Positions 7,533 through 18,607 of a stretch of 64,000 nt of DNA are shown here, one piece after another. Position 1 is the first letter of the stretch. Every line of letters begins with the position of its first letter. The stretch is from Streptomyces sp. CB02959. Its GTDB lineage: Bacteria > Actinomycetota > Actinomycetes > Streptomycetales > Streptomycetaceae. A program made the position numbers and the translations under genes. Under the pieces are notes generated by a model. That model worked only from the letters and a program-made list of their open reading frames with translations, did not search any database and was not told where the DNA came from. The stretch covers positions 248,001-312,000 of the forward strand of contig NZ_NNBP01000005.1 in assembly GCF_002803155.1 (NCBI RefSeq). The letters run 5' to 3'.

Positions 7533-8438
7533 TCAGCGCGTCAAGAAGTCCGTAATGCCCTCCGTGATCCCGTGGGCCGCCTTTTCCCGCCACTCCGCGT
7601 CGGTCAATTGCGCGGCGTCCTTCGGATCGCGCATATTGCCGCACTCGATGAACACCTTCGGCACCGTGGAGAGGTTCAGTCCGCCGAGATCCGAGCGGAT
7701 GTCCAGCCCGGTTCCGTGGCCGACGTAATTGGAACGGGCACTTCCGGTCACCGCCGCGAAACGGTCGGCGAGCCGCTCGCCCAGGTTCCGCGACGGCCCG
7801 ACGATCCGGGAGGTGTCCGCCGCGCCCGCGGCGACCGGCGCCGGCAGGATGACATGGAAGCCGCGGTTGCCGGCGGCCGACCCGTCGGCGTGGACCGAGA
7901 CCGCGGCGTCGGCGTGCACGCGGTTCCCCGCGGCGGCCCGCCCGTCCACGCACGGCCCGTACGCCCGGTCGCCGTCCTGGGTGAGCACGACCTTGGCGCC
8001 CTCCTCCTGGAGCAGCGTCCGGGCCCGCCGGGCCACGTCCAGCGTGAACTCCGCCTCGGCGTAGCCGCCGTCGGTGGCGGTGCCGGTGGTGTCGCACTCC
8101 TTGCGGTCGTTGCCGATGTCCACGAGCCGGGCGATCTGCGCGGTGTGGTCGCGGTTGCGCGGATTGTGACCGGGGTCGAGCAACACGGTTCTGCCCTGGA
8201 GGCTGTGCGGCCCGCCCACGGGGGCCGGGCTTCCCGCACCGGCCGTGGGGGCGCCGCTGCCGGCCTCGCCCCCGTGCGCGGACGACGAGCCGGAGGTGCC
8301 GCCGGCCGGGGAGGGGCCGCCACCCGGCGACCGCCACACCAGCCAGCCGCCGACCCCGACGGCCATCACCACGGCCAACGCGATCAGCAGGATGCCGCGC
8401 GAGCGGCGGGGCGGAGGGAAAGTACTGCCGTTCGACAC
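7533..8438 (-). CDS. N-acetylmuramoyl-L-alanine amidase (Amidase_3), membrane-anchored
   Basis: A 301-aa peptidoglycan hydrolase. An N-terminal anchor (residues about 15-35) and Ser/Gly/Ala linker lead into a zinc amidase domain: LLDPGHN (His91), the acidic AEAEF (Glu128/130), SVHADGS (His183) and the catalytic-type FIECGNM (Glu265). This is the full ligand set of the AmiC/CwlC type. It would act outside the membrane, cleaving the stem peptide from MurNAc. GTG start with no ribosome site but a TACGAT -10 exactly 7 nt upstream, so the message is probably leaderless. It lies 19 bp downstream of the methyltransferase gene on the same strand but has its own promoter. Confidence 0.9.
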   Translation of the reverse strand: MSNGSTFPPPRRSRGILLIALAVVMAVGVGGWLVWRSPGGGPSPAGGTSGSSSAHGGEAGSGAPTAGAGSPAPVGGPHSLQGRTVLLDPGHNPRNRDHTAQIARLVDIGNDRKECDTTGTATDGGYAEAEFTLDVARRARTLLQEEGAKVVLTQDGDRAYGPCVDGRAAAGNRVHADAAVSVHADGSAAGNRGFHVILPAPVAAGAADTSRIVGPSRNLGERLADRFAAVTGSARSNYVGHGTGLDIRSDLGGLNLSTVPKVFIECGNMRDPKDAAQLTDAEWREKAAHGITEGITDFLTR

Positions 8439-8445
8439 CTGCGCG

Positions 8446-8451
8446 ATCGTA
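8446..8451 (-). promoter_or_regulatory. -10 element of the amidase gene (leaderless)
   Basis: TACGAT on the minus strand, 7 nt before the GTG at 8438, fits the actinobacterial TANNNT-N7-start pattern of leaderless genes. Confidence 0.5.
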
Positions 8452-8457
8452 GCCTGC

Positions 8458-9805
<1,348 letters not shown>

Positions 9806-9807
<2 letters not shown>

Positions 9808-9811
9808 CTCT
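9806..9811 (+). promoter_or_regulatory. -10 element of a leaderless acyl-CoA dehydrogenase mRNA
   Basis: TACTCT, 7 nt before the ATG at 9819; no Shine-Dalgarno sequence is present. Confidence 0.5.
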
Positions 9812-9818
9812 GCCGGGC

Positions 9819-12005
9819 ATGGGCATCGGAATCACGCAGGACCATCGTGACCTCGCGGAGGCGGCGCGTGGCTGGGCGGCGCGGGCCGTACCGCCCGAGG
9901 ACGTGCGCAAACTGCTCGACGCCGCACCGGCGCGGACCGGCCGCCCCGCGCACTGGGACGGGCTCGCCGAACAGGGACTGCTCGGCCTCCACCTCCCGGA
10001 GGCCGACGGCGGGGGCGGCGGCGACCTGCTCGACCTCGCCGTCGTCCTGGAGGAGTTCGGCCGCGCCGCGCTCCCCGGCCCGTACCTGCCCACCGTCCTC
10101 GCCGCCACGCTGCTGCACCGCGGCGGCGCACCCCGGCACCTGGTACGGGCGCTGGTCACCGGCGAGCGGATCGCCGCCGTCGGCCTCGGCAGCGGCTCGC
10201 TCACCGCGGTGGAGGGGGCCGACGGCTACCTCCTCGACGGCACCGCCCCGCCCGTCCTCGCCGGCGGCGACGCCGACCTGATCGTGCTCGCCGCGGAGGC
10301 CGCCACCGGGACGGTGTGGCTGGCGGTGGACGCCGCCGCACTCGCCGTCCGCATCCAGGACAGCGCCGACCCGACCCGGCCGACCGCCGAGGTCCGCGCG
10401 GACGGCGCGGCGGTCCCCGCCGACCGGCGGCTGGCGGTCGACGGGGCCCTGGTCCGCGACCTCGCCGGGACGCTGTTCGCCGCGGAGGGCTGCGGAACCG
10501 CCGCCTGGGCACTGCACACCGCCGCCGAACACGCCGCGGTACGCGAGCAGTTCGGCCGTCCGATCGGCCAGTTCCAGGGCGTCAAACACCTCTGCGCCGA
10601 GATGCTCGTCCGCTGCGAGCAGGCCCGCGCCCTGGTCTGGGACGCGGCCCGGGCCGCCGACGCGCCGTCCGAGGTGCGCGGGCTGGTCGCCGCCCTGGCC
10701 ACCGCGACCGCCCTGGACGCCGCCGCCGGCTGCGCCAAGGACTGCATCCAGGTCCTCGGCGGCATCGGCTTCACCTGGGAACACGACGCCCACCTCCACC
10801 TGCGCCGCGCGGTCACCGCCCGCCAACTGCTCGGCGGCGCCGACACCCACCGGCTGCACGCCGCCCGGCACGCCGCGGCCGGCGCCCGCCGCGCACTCCG
10901 ACTGGAACTGCCCGCCGAGGCAGCGGAGTTCCGCGACCGGGCCCGCACCGCCGTCGACCTGGCGCGCGGCCTGGACCCCGCCGCCGCCCGCCGCGCACTG
11001 GCCCCCACCGGGTACGCCGCACCCCATCTGCCCGCCCCGTACGGACTGGGCGCCGGCCCCGTCGAACAGCTCGCCATCCAGCAGGAGATGGCCGCCGCCG
11101 GAGTCCGGGTCAGCGAACTGGGCATCGCCACCTGGGTGGTGCCCGCGCTCCTCGCCCACGGCACCGCCGCGCAGCAGGAGCGGTACCTGCCGCCGACACT
11201 GCGCGGCGACCTCCTGTGGTGCCAGCTGTTCTCCGAGCCGGAGGCCGGTTCCGACCTGGCGTCCCTGCGGACCCGGGCGGAGCGCACCGCGGACGGCGGC
11301 TGGCGGGTCAACGGCCAGAAGGTGTGGACGTCGGCCGCCCGAACGGCCGGCCACGGCATCCTGCTCGCCCGCACCGACCCGGACGCGCCCAAGCACCGCG
11401 GCCTGACCTTCTTCGTCATCGACATGTCGACACCGGGGATCGACATCCGCCCCCTGAAGGAGATCACCGGCGACGCCCTCTTCAACGAGGTCTACTTCGA
11501 CGACGTGCTGCTCCCGGCGGACGCGGTGGTCGGCGCGGTCGACGACGGCTGGCGGGTCGCCCGCACCACTCTCGGCAACGAACGCGTCCACATGGCCGAC
11601 CAGATGGCCTTCGACACCGGACTGGAGGCGCTGCTGGGCCGCTCCGCCGAACTGGACGGCGCGGTCCGCGCCCGGGTCGGCGCGCTGCTGGCCGAGGCGC
11701 ACGCGCTCGGCTGCATCGGGCTGCGCACCACGCTCCAGCAGGTGTCGGGCCGGGAGCCGGGCGCCGGTGCCAGCATCCGCAAGCTGGTGCAGACCGCACA
11801 CCAGCAGAAGGTCGCCGACCTGGCCCTGGAACTGCTCGGCCCGGTCGGCGCGGTCCGCGAGGGCCCCGGCGAACGGGCCCTGCACGGCTTCCTGATGTCG
11901 CGCTGCCTGACCATCGCCGGCGGTACCACCCAGGTGCAGCTGAACGTCGTCGCCGAACGGCTCCTCGGCCTGCCCCGCGACCCGGAACCCCGCCCCCTCA
12001 TCTGA
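9819..12005 (+). CDS. Two-domain fused acyl-CoA dehydrogenase (FadE34-like)
   Basis: FAD-dependent dehydrogenase introducing an alpha-beta double bond into an acyl-CoA. At 728 aa it is twice the usual length: one dehydrogenase-like half (residues about 1-370, ending with [20 protein letters not shown]) is joined to a second, more canonical half ([79 protein letters not shown]). This layout matches mycobacterial FadE34, a steroid side-chain enzyme of about 711 aa. The start at 9819 is preferred over the upstream open frame because the KstR box and -10 lie just before it. The thiolase follows 70 bp later. The natural substrate is unproven. Confidence 0.88.
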   Translation: MGIGITQDHRDLAEAARGWAARAVPPEDVRKLLDAAPARTGRPAHWDGLAEQGLLGLHLPEADGGGGGDLLDLAVVLEEFGRAALPGPYLPTVLAATLLHRGGAPRHLVRALVTGERIAAVGLGSGSLTAVEGADGYLLDGTAPPVLAGGDADLIVLAAEAATGTVWLAVDAAALAVRIQDSADPTRPTAEVRADGAAVPADRRLAVDGALVRDLAGTLFAAEGCGTAAWALHTAAEHAAVREQFGRPIGQFQGVKHLCAEMLVRCEQARALVWDAARAADAPSEVRGLVAALATATALDAAAGCAKDCIQVLGGIGFTWEHDAHLHLRRAVTARQLLGGADTHRLHAARHAAAGARRALRLELPAEAAEFRDRARTAVDLARGLDPAAARRALAPTGYAAPHLPAPYGLGAGPVEQLAIQQEMAAAGVRVSELGIATWVVPALLAHGTAAQQERYLPPTLRGDLLWCQLFSEPEAGSDLASLRTRAERTADGGWRVNGQKVWTSAARTAGHGILLARTDPDAPKHRGLTFFVIDMSTPGIDIRPLKEITGDALFNEVYFDDVLLPADAVVGAVDDGWRVARTTLGNERVHMADQMAFDTGLEALLGRSAELDGAVRARVGALLAEAHALGCIGLRTTLQQVSGREPGAGASIRKLVQTAHQQKVADLALELLGPVGAVREGPGERALHGFLMSRCLTIAGGTTQVQLNVVAERLLGLPRDPEPRPLI

Positions 12006-12075
12006 CCTTCCGTTCCCCCACCCCGTTCCCCCTCCGCTCCGCATTTGCCCGTCACCTGGCCCCAGGAGGATTCGC

Positions 12076-13269
12076 ATGGCCGGCACGGCGTACATCATCG
12101 GCGTCGGGATGACCCGGTTCGAGAAGCCGGAGACCCGCGACTGGCAGTACTGGGACATGGCGAAGGAGGCGGGCGGCGCGGCGCTCGCCGACGCCGGTAT
12201 CGGCTACGACGCCGTCGAGCAGGTACCGGTCGGCTACTGCTACCAGGCGTCCACGGCCGGCCAGCGCGCCGTGTACGAACTGGGCCTGACCGGCGTCCCC
12301 GTCTACAACGTCAACAACAACTGCGCCACCGGGTCCACCGCGCTGATGATGGCCCGCCAGTTCGTCGCCTCGGGCCTCAACGACTGCGTCCTGGCACTGG
12401 GCTTCGAGAAGATGAAGCGCGGCGCGCTGGGCGCCGGCTCGGACGGCGGCGACTTCGCGTCCTCACCGGTCGCCCGCCACTACGGGGTGATGGCCGCGGC
12501 GCACGGCTTCGAGATGACCCCGCCCACCGCCCAGATCTTCGGCAACGCGGCCCGTGAGCACATGGAGCGCCACGGCACGACCGCCGAGCAGCTCGCCATG
12601 GTCGGCGCCAAGAACCACCGGCACTCCGCACACAATCCGAACGCCCAGTTCCAGGACGTGTACACCGTCGAGGAGATCCTCGCCGCCCGCACCGTGCACC
12701 GCCCGCTCACCAAGCTCCAGTGCTCACCGACCTCCGACGGTGCCGCGGCGGCGGTGGTCGTCTCCGAACGCTTCGTCCGCGAGCACGGCCTGGCGGAGCG
12801 CGCGGTGGAGATCGCAGGACAGGCCATGACCACGGACACCGAGGAGAGCTTCGCCTCCGGCTCCTGCATCGACGTCGTCGGCGCGCCGATGAGCCGGGCC
12901 GCGGCCCGGAAGGTCTACGAGGCGAGCGGTCTGGGCATCGAGGACGTCGACGTGATCGAACTCCACGACTGCTTCTCGATCAACGAACTGCTGACGTACG
13001 AGGCGCTGGGCATGTGCGCGGCGGGTGAGTCGGGGAAGCTGGTCGCCGACGGCGCCACGACCTACGGCGGCCGCTGGGTCGTCAACCCGTCGGGCGGCCT
13101 GATCTCCAAGGGGCATCCGCTGGGCGCCACCGGCCTGGCCCAGGCGGCCGAGCTGGTCTGGCAGCTCCGCGGCGCGGCCGGCGAGCGGCAGGTCCCCGGC
13201 GCCCGCGTCGGCCTCGCCCACAACATCGGCCTGGGCGGCGCGGCGGTGGTCACCCTGCTACGGAAGTGA
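12076..13269 (+). CDS. SCP-x/lipid-transfer-type thiolase (Ltp1-like)
   Basis: A 397-aa thiolase-fold enzyme that should cleave beta-ketoacyl-CoA or perform retro-aldol/acyl-transfer chemistry. It has the nucleophile context [13 protein letters not shown] (Cys83), [28 protein letters not shown] (His near 345) and [11 protein letters not shown], the hallmarks of the SCP-x thiolase branch. Whole-length resemblance to mycobacterial Ltp1 (Rv2790c) is strong from memory. The ATG at 12076 follows AGGAGG. It forms an operon with the fused acyl-CoA dehydrogenase, giving the first and last steps of one beta-oxidation turn. The hydratase and dehydrogenase steps are probably supplied by the 20058-23157 operon, which carries the same operators. 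Confidence 0.9.
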   Translation: MAGTAYIIGVGMTRFEKPETRDWQYWDMAKEAGGAALADAGIGYDAVEQVPVGYCYQASTAGQRAVYELGLTGVPVYNVNNNCATGSTALMMARQFVASGLNDCVLALGFEKMKRGALGAGSDGGDFASSPVARHYGVMAAAHGFEMTPPTAQIFGNAAREHMERHGTTAEQLAMVGAKNHRHSAHNPNAQFQDVYTVEEILAARTVHRPLTKLQCSPTSDGAAAAVVVSERFVREHGLAERAVEIAGQAMTTDTEESFASGSCIDVVGAPMSRAAARKVYEASGLGIEDVDVIELHDCFSINELLTYEALGMCAAGESGKLVADGATTYGGRWVVNPSGGLISKGHPLGATGLAQAAELVWQLRGAAGERQVPGARVGLAHNIGLGGAAVVTLLRK

Positions 13270-13466
13270 GGGCGGCGGGCGGCGGGCGGCGGGTGCGCGC
13301 GGGGGCGACGGCGGGGCCGTGCGGGTCCTCCTCGGCGTCTTTCCGCTGCTCACGACGGTGTTAGCCGGCTGTTAGCGGCGCGGCAGCCCTGCGATAGGGA
13401 CCCCGGCCAAAGTGGGTGTCGTACCGAGGAAGCACCGACGACACCGACTGTCCTGGGGGACCTGAG

Positions 13467-14246
13467 ATGAGCTCCGACACCGCCGTTCGCACCACCCGTC
13501 GCCGCACCCTGCGCGTCGCCGCCGCGGCCCTGACCGCGGTCGCCGGTCTGACCCTGACCGCCTGCTCCGGTGCGGACATCACCGGCGCGAAGGCCCCGGG
13601 CGGGACGGCGAGCGGTGTGAACGCCGCGGGCGTGGACGCTCCCGGTTCCTCCGGTCCCGGTTCTTCCGGTTCCGGCTCTTCCGATTCCGGTTCGTCCGCT
13701 GATGGTTCCGGTTCGTCCGCCGACGCGGCGGGCTCGGGTACCGGGGCGGGTTCGGGTGCGAAGGCGAAGGCGGAGGCCAAGCGGTCGGGCGGTGCGCACG
13801 CCACCGGTGGTCGTGGGTCGGGTGTCGAGCGCTGCCACACCTCCGGCCTGAAGGCGTCGTTCGCCACCGGTGGGGATGCCGCTCCGGACCCGAAGGCGGG
13901 CGGCGCGACGACCACCAGCGTCGTGCTGACCAACAAGAGCGGCCGCACCTGCGTGATCGGTGGTTTCCCGGGCGTGGACCTGACGTCCGAGAACGGGGGC
14001 GAGCGCTGGTCGCTGGCCCGCTCCTCGGCCAAGCACGGCTCGATCACCCTGGGTCCCGGCGACAGCACCGACTTCACGATCAACCTCGCCATGACCGAGG
14101 AGAACGAGGGCTTCTACCAGCCGGCCTGGGCGCAGATCACCCCGCCCAACGAGACCAAGTCGATCACCATCGCCTGGCCCTGGGGCACCCTCGTCGACCA
14201 GCGCGCCGCCACCCACCCGGGCACCTTCGTCAACCCCATCGGCTGA
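13467..14246 (+). CDS. DUF4232 lipoprotein
   Basis: A 259-aa secreted lipoprotein. The signal sequence runs to LTLTAC (Cys33), a Ser/Gly/Asp low-complexity linker spans residues about 40-125, and a DUF4232 domain carries CHTSGLKASFATGG, TTTSVVLTNKSGRTCVIGGFPGVDL and LGPGDSTDFTINL. The domain is a small beta sandwich with two conserved cysteines, of unknown function, common as surface lipoproteins in Streptomyces. The ATG at 13467 is preceded by TGGGGGA. An 8-bp dyad (GGTGTCGT 13415-13422 / ACGACACC 13438-13445) lies in the upstream region. Monocistronic. Confidence 0.88.
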   Translation: MSSDTAVRTTRRRTLRVAAAALTAVAGLTLTACSGADITGAKAPGGTASGVNAAGVDAPGSSGPGSSGSGSSDSGSSADGSGSSADAAGSGTGAGSGAKAKAEAKRSGGAHATGGRGSGVERCHTSGLKASFATGGDAAPDPKAGGATTTSVVLTNKSGRTCVIGGFPGVDLTSENGGERWSLARSSAKHGSITLGPGDSTDFTINLAMTEENEGFYQPAWAQITPPNETKSITIAWPWGTLVDQRAATHPGTFVNPIG

Positions 14247-14442
14247 CCACCCGTCGGCTGACCACCTCGGCACTACCCTGGACACGCGCCGGGAACATCG
14301 CCGAGCGCGACCGGCGCCGAGAGATTTCCCCGCCGATCCTGCCCCGCCCTACGCCTCTCGCCCTACGTCCCCGGGCCTAGGACCCGAGAGGTTGTCAGAT
14401 GCACCGATATCCCGATGCGGTGGGCGAGCGTCCGGTGCGAGC

Positions 14443-15888
14443 ATGGTGCGCATGCCCCCGATAGCCACCTCCTCCACGCTGTCCGCGTCCGCGCGCCGGA
14501 CGGCCGCGCCGGCCTGGCTGGTGATGCTGCTGGTCTGCGCCGGACAGTTCCTGGTCGTGCTGGACGTCTCCGTCGTGAACGTGGCACTGCCCGCCATGCG
14601 CTCCGGGTTGGGTCTGTCCGAGCTGGGCCTGCAGTGGATCGTCAACGCCTACGTGATCACCTTCGCCGGCTTCATGCTGCTCGGCGGCAGAGCCGCCGAC
14701 ATCTTCGGCCGCAAGCGGATCTTCGTCGTCGGGCTGGCGCTGTTCACCGTCGCGAGCGCGGCCGGCGGGCTCGCCCAGCAGCCCTGGCAGTTGATCGCCG
14801 CGCGCACCATCCAGGGCGTGGGGGCCGCGGTGCTCTCCCCGGCCACGCTCACCATCCTGACCACGTCGTTCCCGGCCGGTCCGGCCCGTACGCGGGCCAT
14901 CGCGACCTGGACGGCGGTCGGCGCGGGCGGCGGCGCGGTGGGTGGCCTGGTCGGCGGGGTGCTCACCGAATACCTGTCGTGGCGCTGGGTGTTGCTGATC
15001 AACGTGCCGGTGGGGGCGGCGGTGCTGACCGGCGCGGCGCTGTGGCTCGCCGAGAGCCGGCAGGGCGCGGCGCGGCGGCTGGACGTGCCCGGTGCGCTGC
15101 TGGTGACCGGCGGGCTCGGCCTGGTGGCGTACGGCATCGTGCAGACCGAGACGCACGGCTGGGGGTCGGCGACCGCCCTGCTTCCGCTGGCGGCCGGGCT
15201 GATGGTGGTCGCGGTCTTCGTCGCCGTGGAGGCGCGCACCAAGGCGCCGCTGATGCCGCTGGGGCTGTTCCGGCTGCGGTCGGTCTCCTCGGCGAACGCG
15301 GCGATGGTGCTGTCCGGCGCCGCGATGTTCTCCATGTGGTACTTCCTGTCGCTCTACATGCAGAACGTCCTCTCCTACCAGCCCCTGTGGGCCGGACTCT
15401 CCTTCCTCCCGCACTCGCTGTGCATCGTGCTGGGCTCGAAGGCCGCGCCCCGGCTGATGAACCGCCTCGGAGCCAAGACGCTGGCGATCTGTGGCGCGGT
15501 GATCTCGCTGGCCGGGATGGTGTGGCAGAGCACGCTGACTGTGGACGGGACGTACCTCGGGACGATCCTCGGCCCCGGCATCCTGATGGCGCTGGGCGCC
15601 GGACTGACCGCGACGCCGGTCGCCGCCATCGCCACCTCCGGTGCCGACCCGGCCGACCAGGGCCTGGTCTCCGGCCTGATCAACACCTCGCGCCAGATGG
15701 GCGGCGCGCTGGGCCTGTCGGTGCTCTCCACCGTCGCGGCCTCGCGGGTCGCCGCGGGGCACGGCCGGGCGGCCCTGGCCGACGGCTACGGCACGGCCTT
15801 CGCGGTCGGCGCGGTGGCGCTGAGCGTCAGCATCGTGCTGATGCTGCTGGCCCTGCCGCGCCGGCGGACGGACGTCGCCCACGGCTGA
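14443..15888 (+). CDS. MFS drug:H+ antiporter, DHA2 family (14 TM)
   Basis: A 481-aa integral membrane efflux protein. The first helix carries FLVVLDVSVVNVALPAMRSGLGLS and helix 4 has ARTIQGVGAAVLSPATLTIL, both DHA2/EmrB-type signatures; GGRAADIFGRKR is the MFS loop 2-3 motif. About 14 hydrophobic segments. ATGs at 14443 and 14452 are both possible, and no strong ribosome site is visible before either; an upstream TTG at 14392 is less likely. Expected role is proton-driven export of hydrophobic drugs or endogenous metabolites. The adjacent convergent two-component genes show no sign of controlling it. Confidence 0.88.
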   Translation: MVRMPPIATSSTLSASARRTAAPAWLVMLLVCAGQFLVVLDVSVVNVALPAMRSGLGLSELGLQWIVNAYVITFAGFMLLGGRAADIFGRKRIFVVGLALFTVASAAGGLAQQPWQLIAARTIQGVGAAVLSPATLTILTTSFPAGPARTRAIATWTAVGAGGGAVGGLVGGVLTEYLSWRWVLLINVPVGAAVLTGAALWLAESRQGAARRLDVPGALLVTGGLGLVAYGIVQTETHGWGSATALLPLAAGLMVVAVFVAVEARTKAPLMPLGLFRLRSVSSANAAMVLSGAAMFSMWYFLSLYMQNVLSYQPLWAGLSFLPHSLCIVLGSKAAPRLMNRLGAKTLAICGAVISLAGMVWQSTLTVDGTYLGTILGPGILMALGAGLTATPVAAIATSGADPADQGLVSGLINTSRQMGGALGLSVLSTVAASRVAAGHGRAALADGYGTAFAVGAVALSVSIVLMLLALPRRRTDVAHG

Positions 15889-15927
15889 ACACCGGCCGGC
15901 CCGCGGCCCGGCCCGGCGCCCCCGCCG

Positions 15928-16533
15928 CTACAGCCAGCCGTTGCGCCGGGCCGCGCGGACCGCCTCCATGCGGTTGCGGGTGCCGGTCTTGCCGATGGCG
16001 GCCGAGAGGTAGTTGCGGACCGTGGCCTGCGAGAGGTGCAGCTTGGCGGCCATGTCGGCGACCGTTGCGCCGTCCACGGCGGCGGTGAGGACGTCGCGTT
16101 CGCGCGGGGTCAGCGGGTTGGGTCCGGCGCTCAGGGCCGCGGCGGCCAGGCCGGGGTCGATCACCCGCTCACCGGCCAGCACCCGGCGGATCGCCGCCGC
16201 CAGGTCCTCCACCGGGCCGTCCTTCACCAGGAAGCCGGACGCCCCGGCCTCCATGGCGCGGCGCAGGTAGCCGGGCCGACCGAACGTCGTCACGATCAGC
16301 ACCTTGCACGACGGCAGCTGGTCGCGCAGGTCGGCGGCGGCGTCCAGGCCGCTGCGGCCGGGGAGTTCGATGTCCAGGAGCGCGACGTCCGGACGGGTCT
16401 CCAGCGCCGCGTCGACGATCTGATCACCCGCCGGGACCTGGGCCACCACCTCCATGTCGTCCTCAAGGTCGAGCAGCAGCGCCAGCGCGCCCATCATCAT
16501 CCGCTGGTCTTCGGCCAGCAGGAGCCTGATCAC
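15928..16533 (-). CDS. NarL/LuxR-family response regulator
   Basis: A 201-aa two-component regulator with a receiver domain (acidic pair at residues 8-9, phospho-acceptor Asp54 in VALLDIELPG, Lys in FLVKDG) and a C-terminal LuxR helix-turn-helix (LTPRERDVLTAAVDGATVADMAAKLHLSQATVRNYLSAAIGK). The GTG at 16533 overlaps the histidine kinase stop (GTGA). Together with the kinase and the ABC transporter genes upstream it forms a DesK/DesR-like module, probably sensing membrane or cell-envelope state and controlling the exporter. Confidence 0.9.
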   Translation of the reverse strand: MIRLLLAEDQRMMMGALALLLDLEDDMEVVAQVPAGDQIVDAALETRPDVALLDIELPGRSGLDAAADLRDQLPSCKVLIVTTFGRPGYLRRAMEAGASGFLVKDGPVEDLAAAIRRVLAGERVIDPGLAAAALSAGPNPLTPRERDVLTAAVDGATVADMAAKLHLSQATVRNYLSAAIGKTGTRNRMEAVRAARRNGWL

Positions 16534-17798
16534 CCGGCCCACTCCTCCGTATCCGCCAGATCGCCCGCGCCCACCGGAAGTTCGGCGGTGACGCGGAAGC
16601 CACGCCGGCCGTCGGGGCCGCTGCGCAGTGTGCCGCCCGCCGCGGCCAGTCGCTCGGTCAGCCCTGTCAGGCCCGTACCGCCCACCGGACCGGGGACGGC
16701 GCCGGGCGGCGCGGTGGTCCCGCCCGCCTCGGACGCACCGGAGCTTACGGGACCGTGCCCGTCGTCCGTGATCGTCAGCCGCACCCGGTCGTCGTCCGCG
16801 TGCACGTCGATCTCGCAGCGGGTGGCGCCGCTGTGCCGGACGGTGTTGGTGACGCCCTCGCGGACCACCCAGCCCAGCAGCGCCTCGGCCTGCGGTGGCA
16901 GCGGTGGCCCGGCGCGCCGCACCACCGCCTCGATCCCGGCGCCGTCCAGCGCGGAACGGGCCCGGTCCAGTTCGGTCGCCAGGCTGCCCTCGCGGTAGCC
17001 GCTGACCGCCTCCCGTATCTCGGTCAGGGCCTGCCGGCCCACCGCCTCGATGTCGGCGGCCTGGGTCAGTGCCGCGTCGAGGTTGCGGGGCGCCAGCCGG
17101 CGGACCGCCTCGGCCTTCACCACCACCACGGACAGCGTGTGGCCCAGCAGGTCGTGCAGGTCGCGGGAGAACCGCAGCCGCTCCTTCTCCACGGCGCTGC
17201 GGGCCAACTCCTGGCGGGTGGCCCGAAGTTCGTGGATGGTGTCGAAGAGGCTGAGGACGGTGGCCGTCACCATCCCGGACAGGAACGTGCCGTAGCCGAT
17301 GCTGAACGAGTTCCAGGCGTCGTTGTCCCACCAGCCGGTCAGGAACCCGGCCGTACCGCTGAGCGCGATCAGCCAGATTCCGAGCGCCTTGCCGCGCAGC
17401 GCCCGCACGGTGCCCGAGGCCAGCGACAGCAGCGGGAAGAACAGGAACCACTCGCCGCCGAAGCCGAGCGCGATGGCGAAGGTCACGGCGGTCAGCGCGG
17501 CCAGTGCGTAGAGCGGGTAGCGGGTGTCGCGCCGCCGGGGGCTGAAGGCGGTGAAGACGACGCTCACATAGAGGGAGTTGAAGGCGAGGAGGCCGACGCC
17601 GGCCAGCCAGGGGTTGCCGGACTTGCCCTCGATGATGTTGGAGAACGCGCCCATCCCCATCAGCAGCCAGGGCAGGAAGGCGTACCGGCCGGGGCCCTTC
17701 TCCTCCCGTTCGGCGGGCCGCGCCGGCCCGCAGGAGTGCCGTTCCGCTCCGCCGTCGGGGCCTTCGCACCCGTCCTGCCGCGGTTGTCCCAGTCGCAT
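16530..17798 (-). CDS. Sensor histidine kinase, HisKA_3 (NarL/DesK) type
   Basis: A 422-aa membrane kinase partnered with the overlapping response regulator. About five hydrophobic segments (residues about 40-190) form the sensor. The phosphorylation helix ERLRFSRDLHDLLGHTLSVVVVK supplies the catalytic His, and the ATPase domain has REGVTNTVRHSGATRCEI (N box), ITDDGHGP (G1) and GGTGLTGLTERLAAAGG (G2). The ATG at 17798 follows CAAGGAA; the longer open frame to 18470 only shadows the permease gene. No large extracellular domain, so sensing is probably within the membrane. Confidence 0.9.
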   Translation of the reverse strand: MRLGQPRQDGCEGPDGGAERHSCGPARPAEREEKGPGRYAFLPWLLMGMGAFSNIIEGKSGNPWLAGVGLLAFNSLYVSVVFTAFSPRRRDTRYPLYALAALTAVTFAIALGFGGEWFLFFPLLSLASGTVRALRGKALGIWLIALSGTAGFLTGWWDNDAWNSFSIGYGTFLSGMVTATVLSLFDTIHELRATRQELARSAVEKERLRFSRDLHDLLGHTLSVVVVKAEAVRRLAPRNLDAALTQAADIEAVGRQALTEIREAVSGYREGSLATELDRARSALDGAGIEAVVRRAGPPLPPQAEALLGWVVREGVTNTVRHSGATRCEIDVHADDDRVRLTITDDGHGPVSSGASEAGGTTAPPGAVPGPVGGTGLTGLTERLAAAGGTLRSGPDGRRGFRVTAELPVGAGDLADTEEWAG

Positions 17799-17878
17799 GT
17801 CGTTCCTTGCCTCATGCCGTGTGCTCCGCCGCTCGTGCCGCCCGGCGGGAACGTGCCCGCCGTCCGTCGTACCGCCGG

Positions 17879-18607
17879 TCACAGCGTCCGTGCCGCCCTG
17901 CGGTACGCGTACACCGCGTAACCGCCGAAGAGTGCCAGCCAGGCGGCCAGTACCGCCACCGTCGTCAGTCCCGGTGCGTCGCCGTGCGCGACGCTCAGGC
18001 CGAGGTCGGCGAAGCGGTTGGCGGGCGTCCAGGAGGACAGCGTGCGCAGCCAGCCGGGGAACGCCTCGACCGGGAACCACAGGCCGCCGACCAGGGAGAG
18101 CAGCAGCAGGCAGCCGGTGTTGACCAGGCCGGTGGCCTGCGAGGAGAGGCGGTAGCCGTTGCCGAGGCCGAGCAGGGTGAACGGGACGGTGCCCAGCCAC
18201 AGCAGGACGACCAGCGCCGCCCACTGCCAGGCGGCCATCCGCACGCCGTTGACCAGCGCGCCGACCAGCAGGACCGCCCCGATGGCCGGGAGCACCGTCA
18301 CCGAACCGGTCAGCCCGCGCCCGGCCACGACCTGAGCCGGGCTCAACGGGGTGATCCGCAGCTGCCGCAGCCACCCCAGGCTCTTGTCCTCGGCGACGCC
18401 GCTGCCGGGGGTGAGCGCCGCACCCAGCGCGCCGTACGCGGCCAGGCCCACCATGGAGTAGGTCCTCCACTCGGCGCCGGCCCCGCCCGCGCCGGCGCCG
18501 ACGTGGGTGAACAGCAGGTACATCAGCACCGGCATCCCGATCCCGAAGATCACATAGCCCTTGTCGCGCAGCGTGCGGCGGACTTCCAGGCGGACGTAGT
18601 CGAGCAT
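17879..18607 (-). CDS. ABC-2 type transporter permease
   Basis: A 242-aa six-TM membrane subunit. The N-terminal EVRRTLRDKGYVIFGIGMPVLMYLLF and the GLWFPVEAFPGWLRTLSSWTPANRFADLG segment are typical of ABC-2 exporters. Its start overlaps the ATPase stop (TGATG), so one-to-one synthesis is likely. It pairs with the upstream ATPase as an exporter of drug, lipid or peptide substrates, and the downstream kinase and regulator complete the module. Substrate unknown. Confidence 0.88.
   Translation of the reverse strand: MLDYVRLEVRRTLRDKGYVIFGIGMPVLMYLLFTHVGAGAGGAGAEWRTYSMVGLAAYGALGAALTPGSGVAEDKSLGWLRQLRITPLSPAQVVAGRGLTGSVTVLPAIGAVLLVGALVNGVRMAAWQWAALVVLLWLGTVPFTLLGLGNGYRLSSQATGLVNTGCLLLLSLVGGLWFPVEAFPGWLRTLSSWTPANRFADLGLSVAHGDAPGLTTVAVLAAWLALFGGYAVYAYRRAARTL

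Noticed and set aside
14392..14442. TTG start and TTGTCA -35 for the MFS gene at 14443
   Set aside because: No -10 at the right distance and the extra 17 residues are not membrane-like; ATGs at 14443/14452 are more natural.
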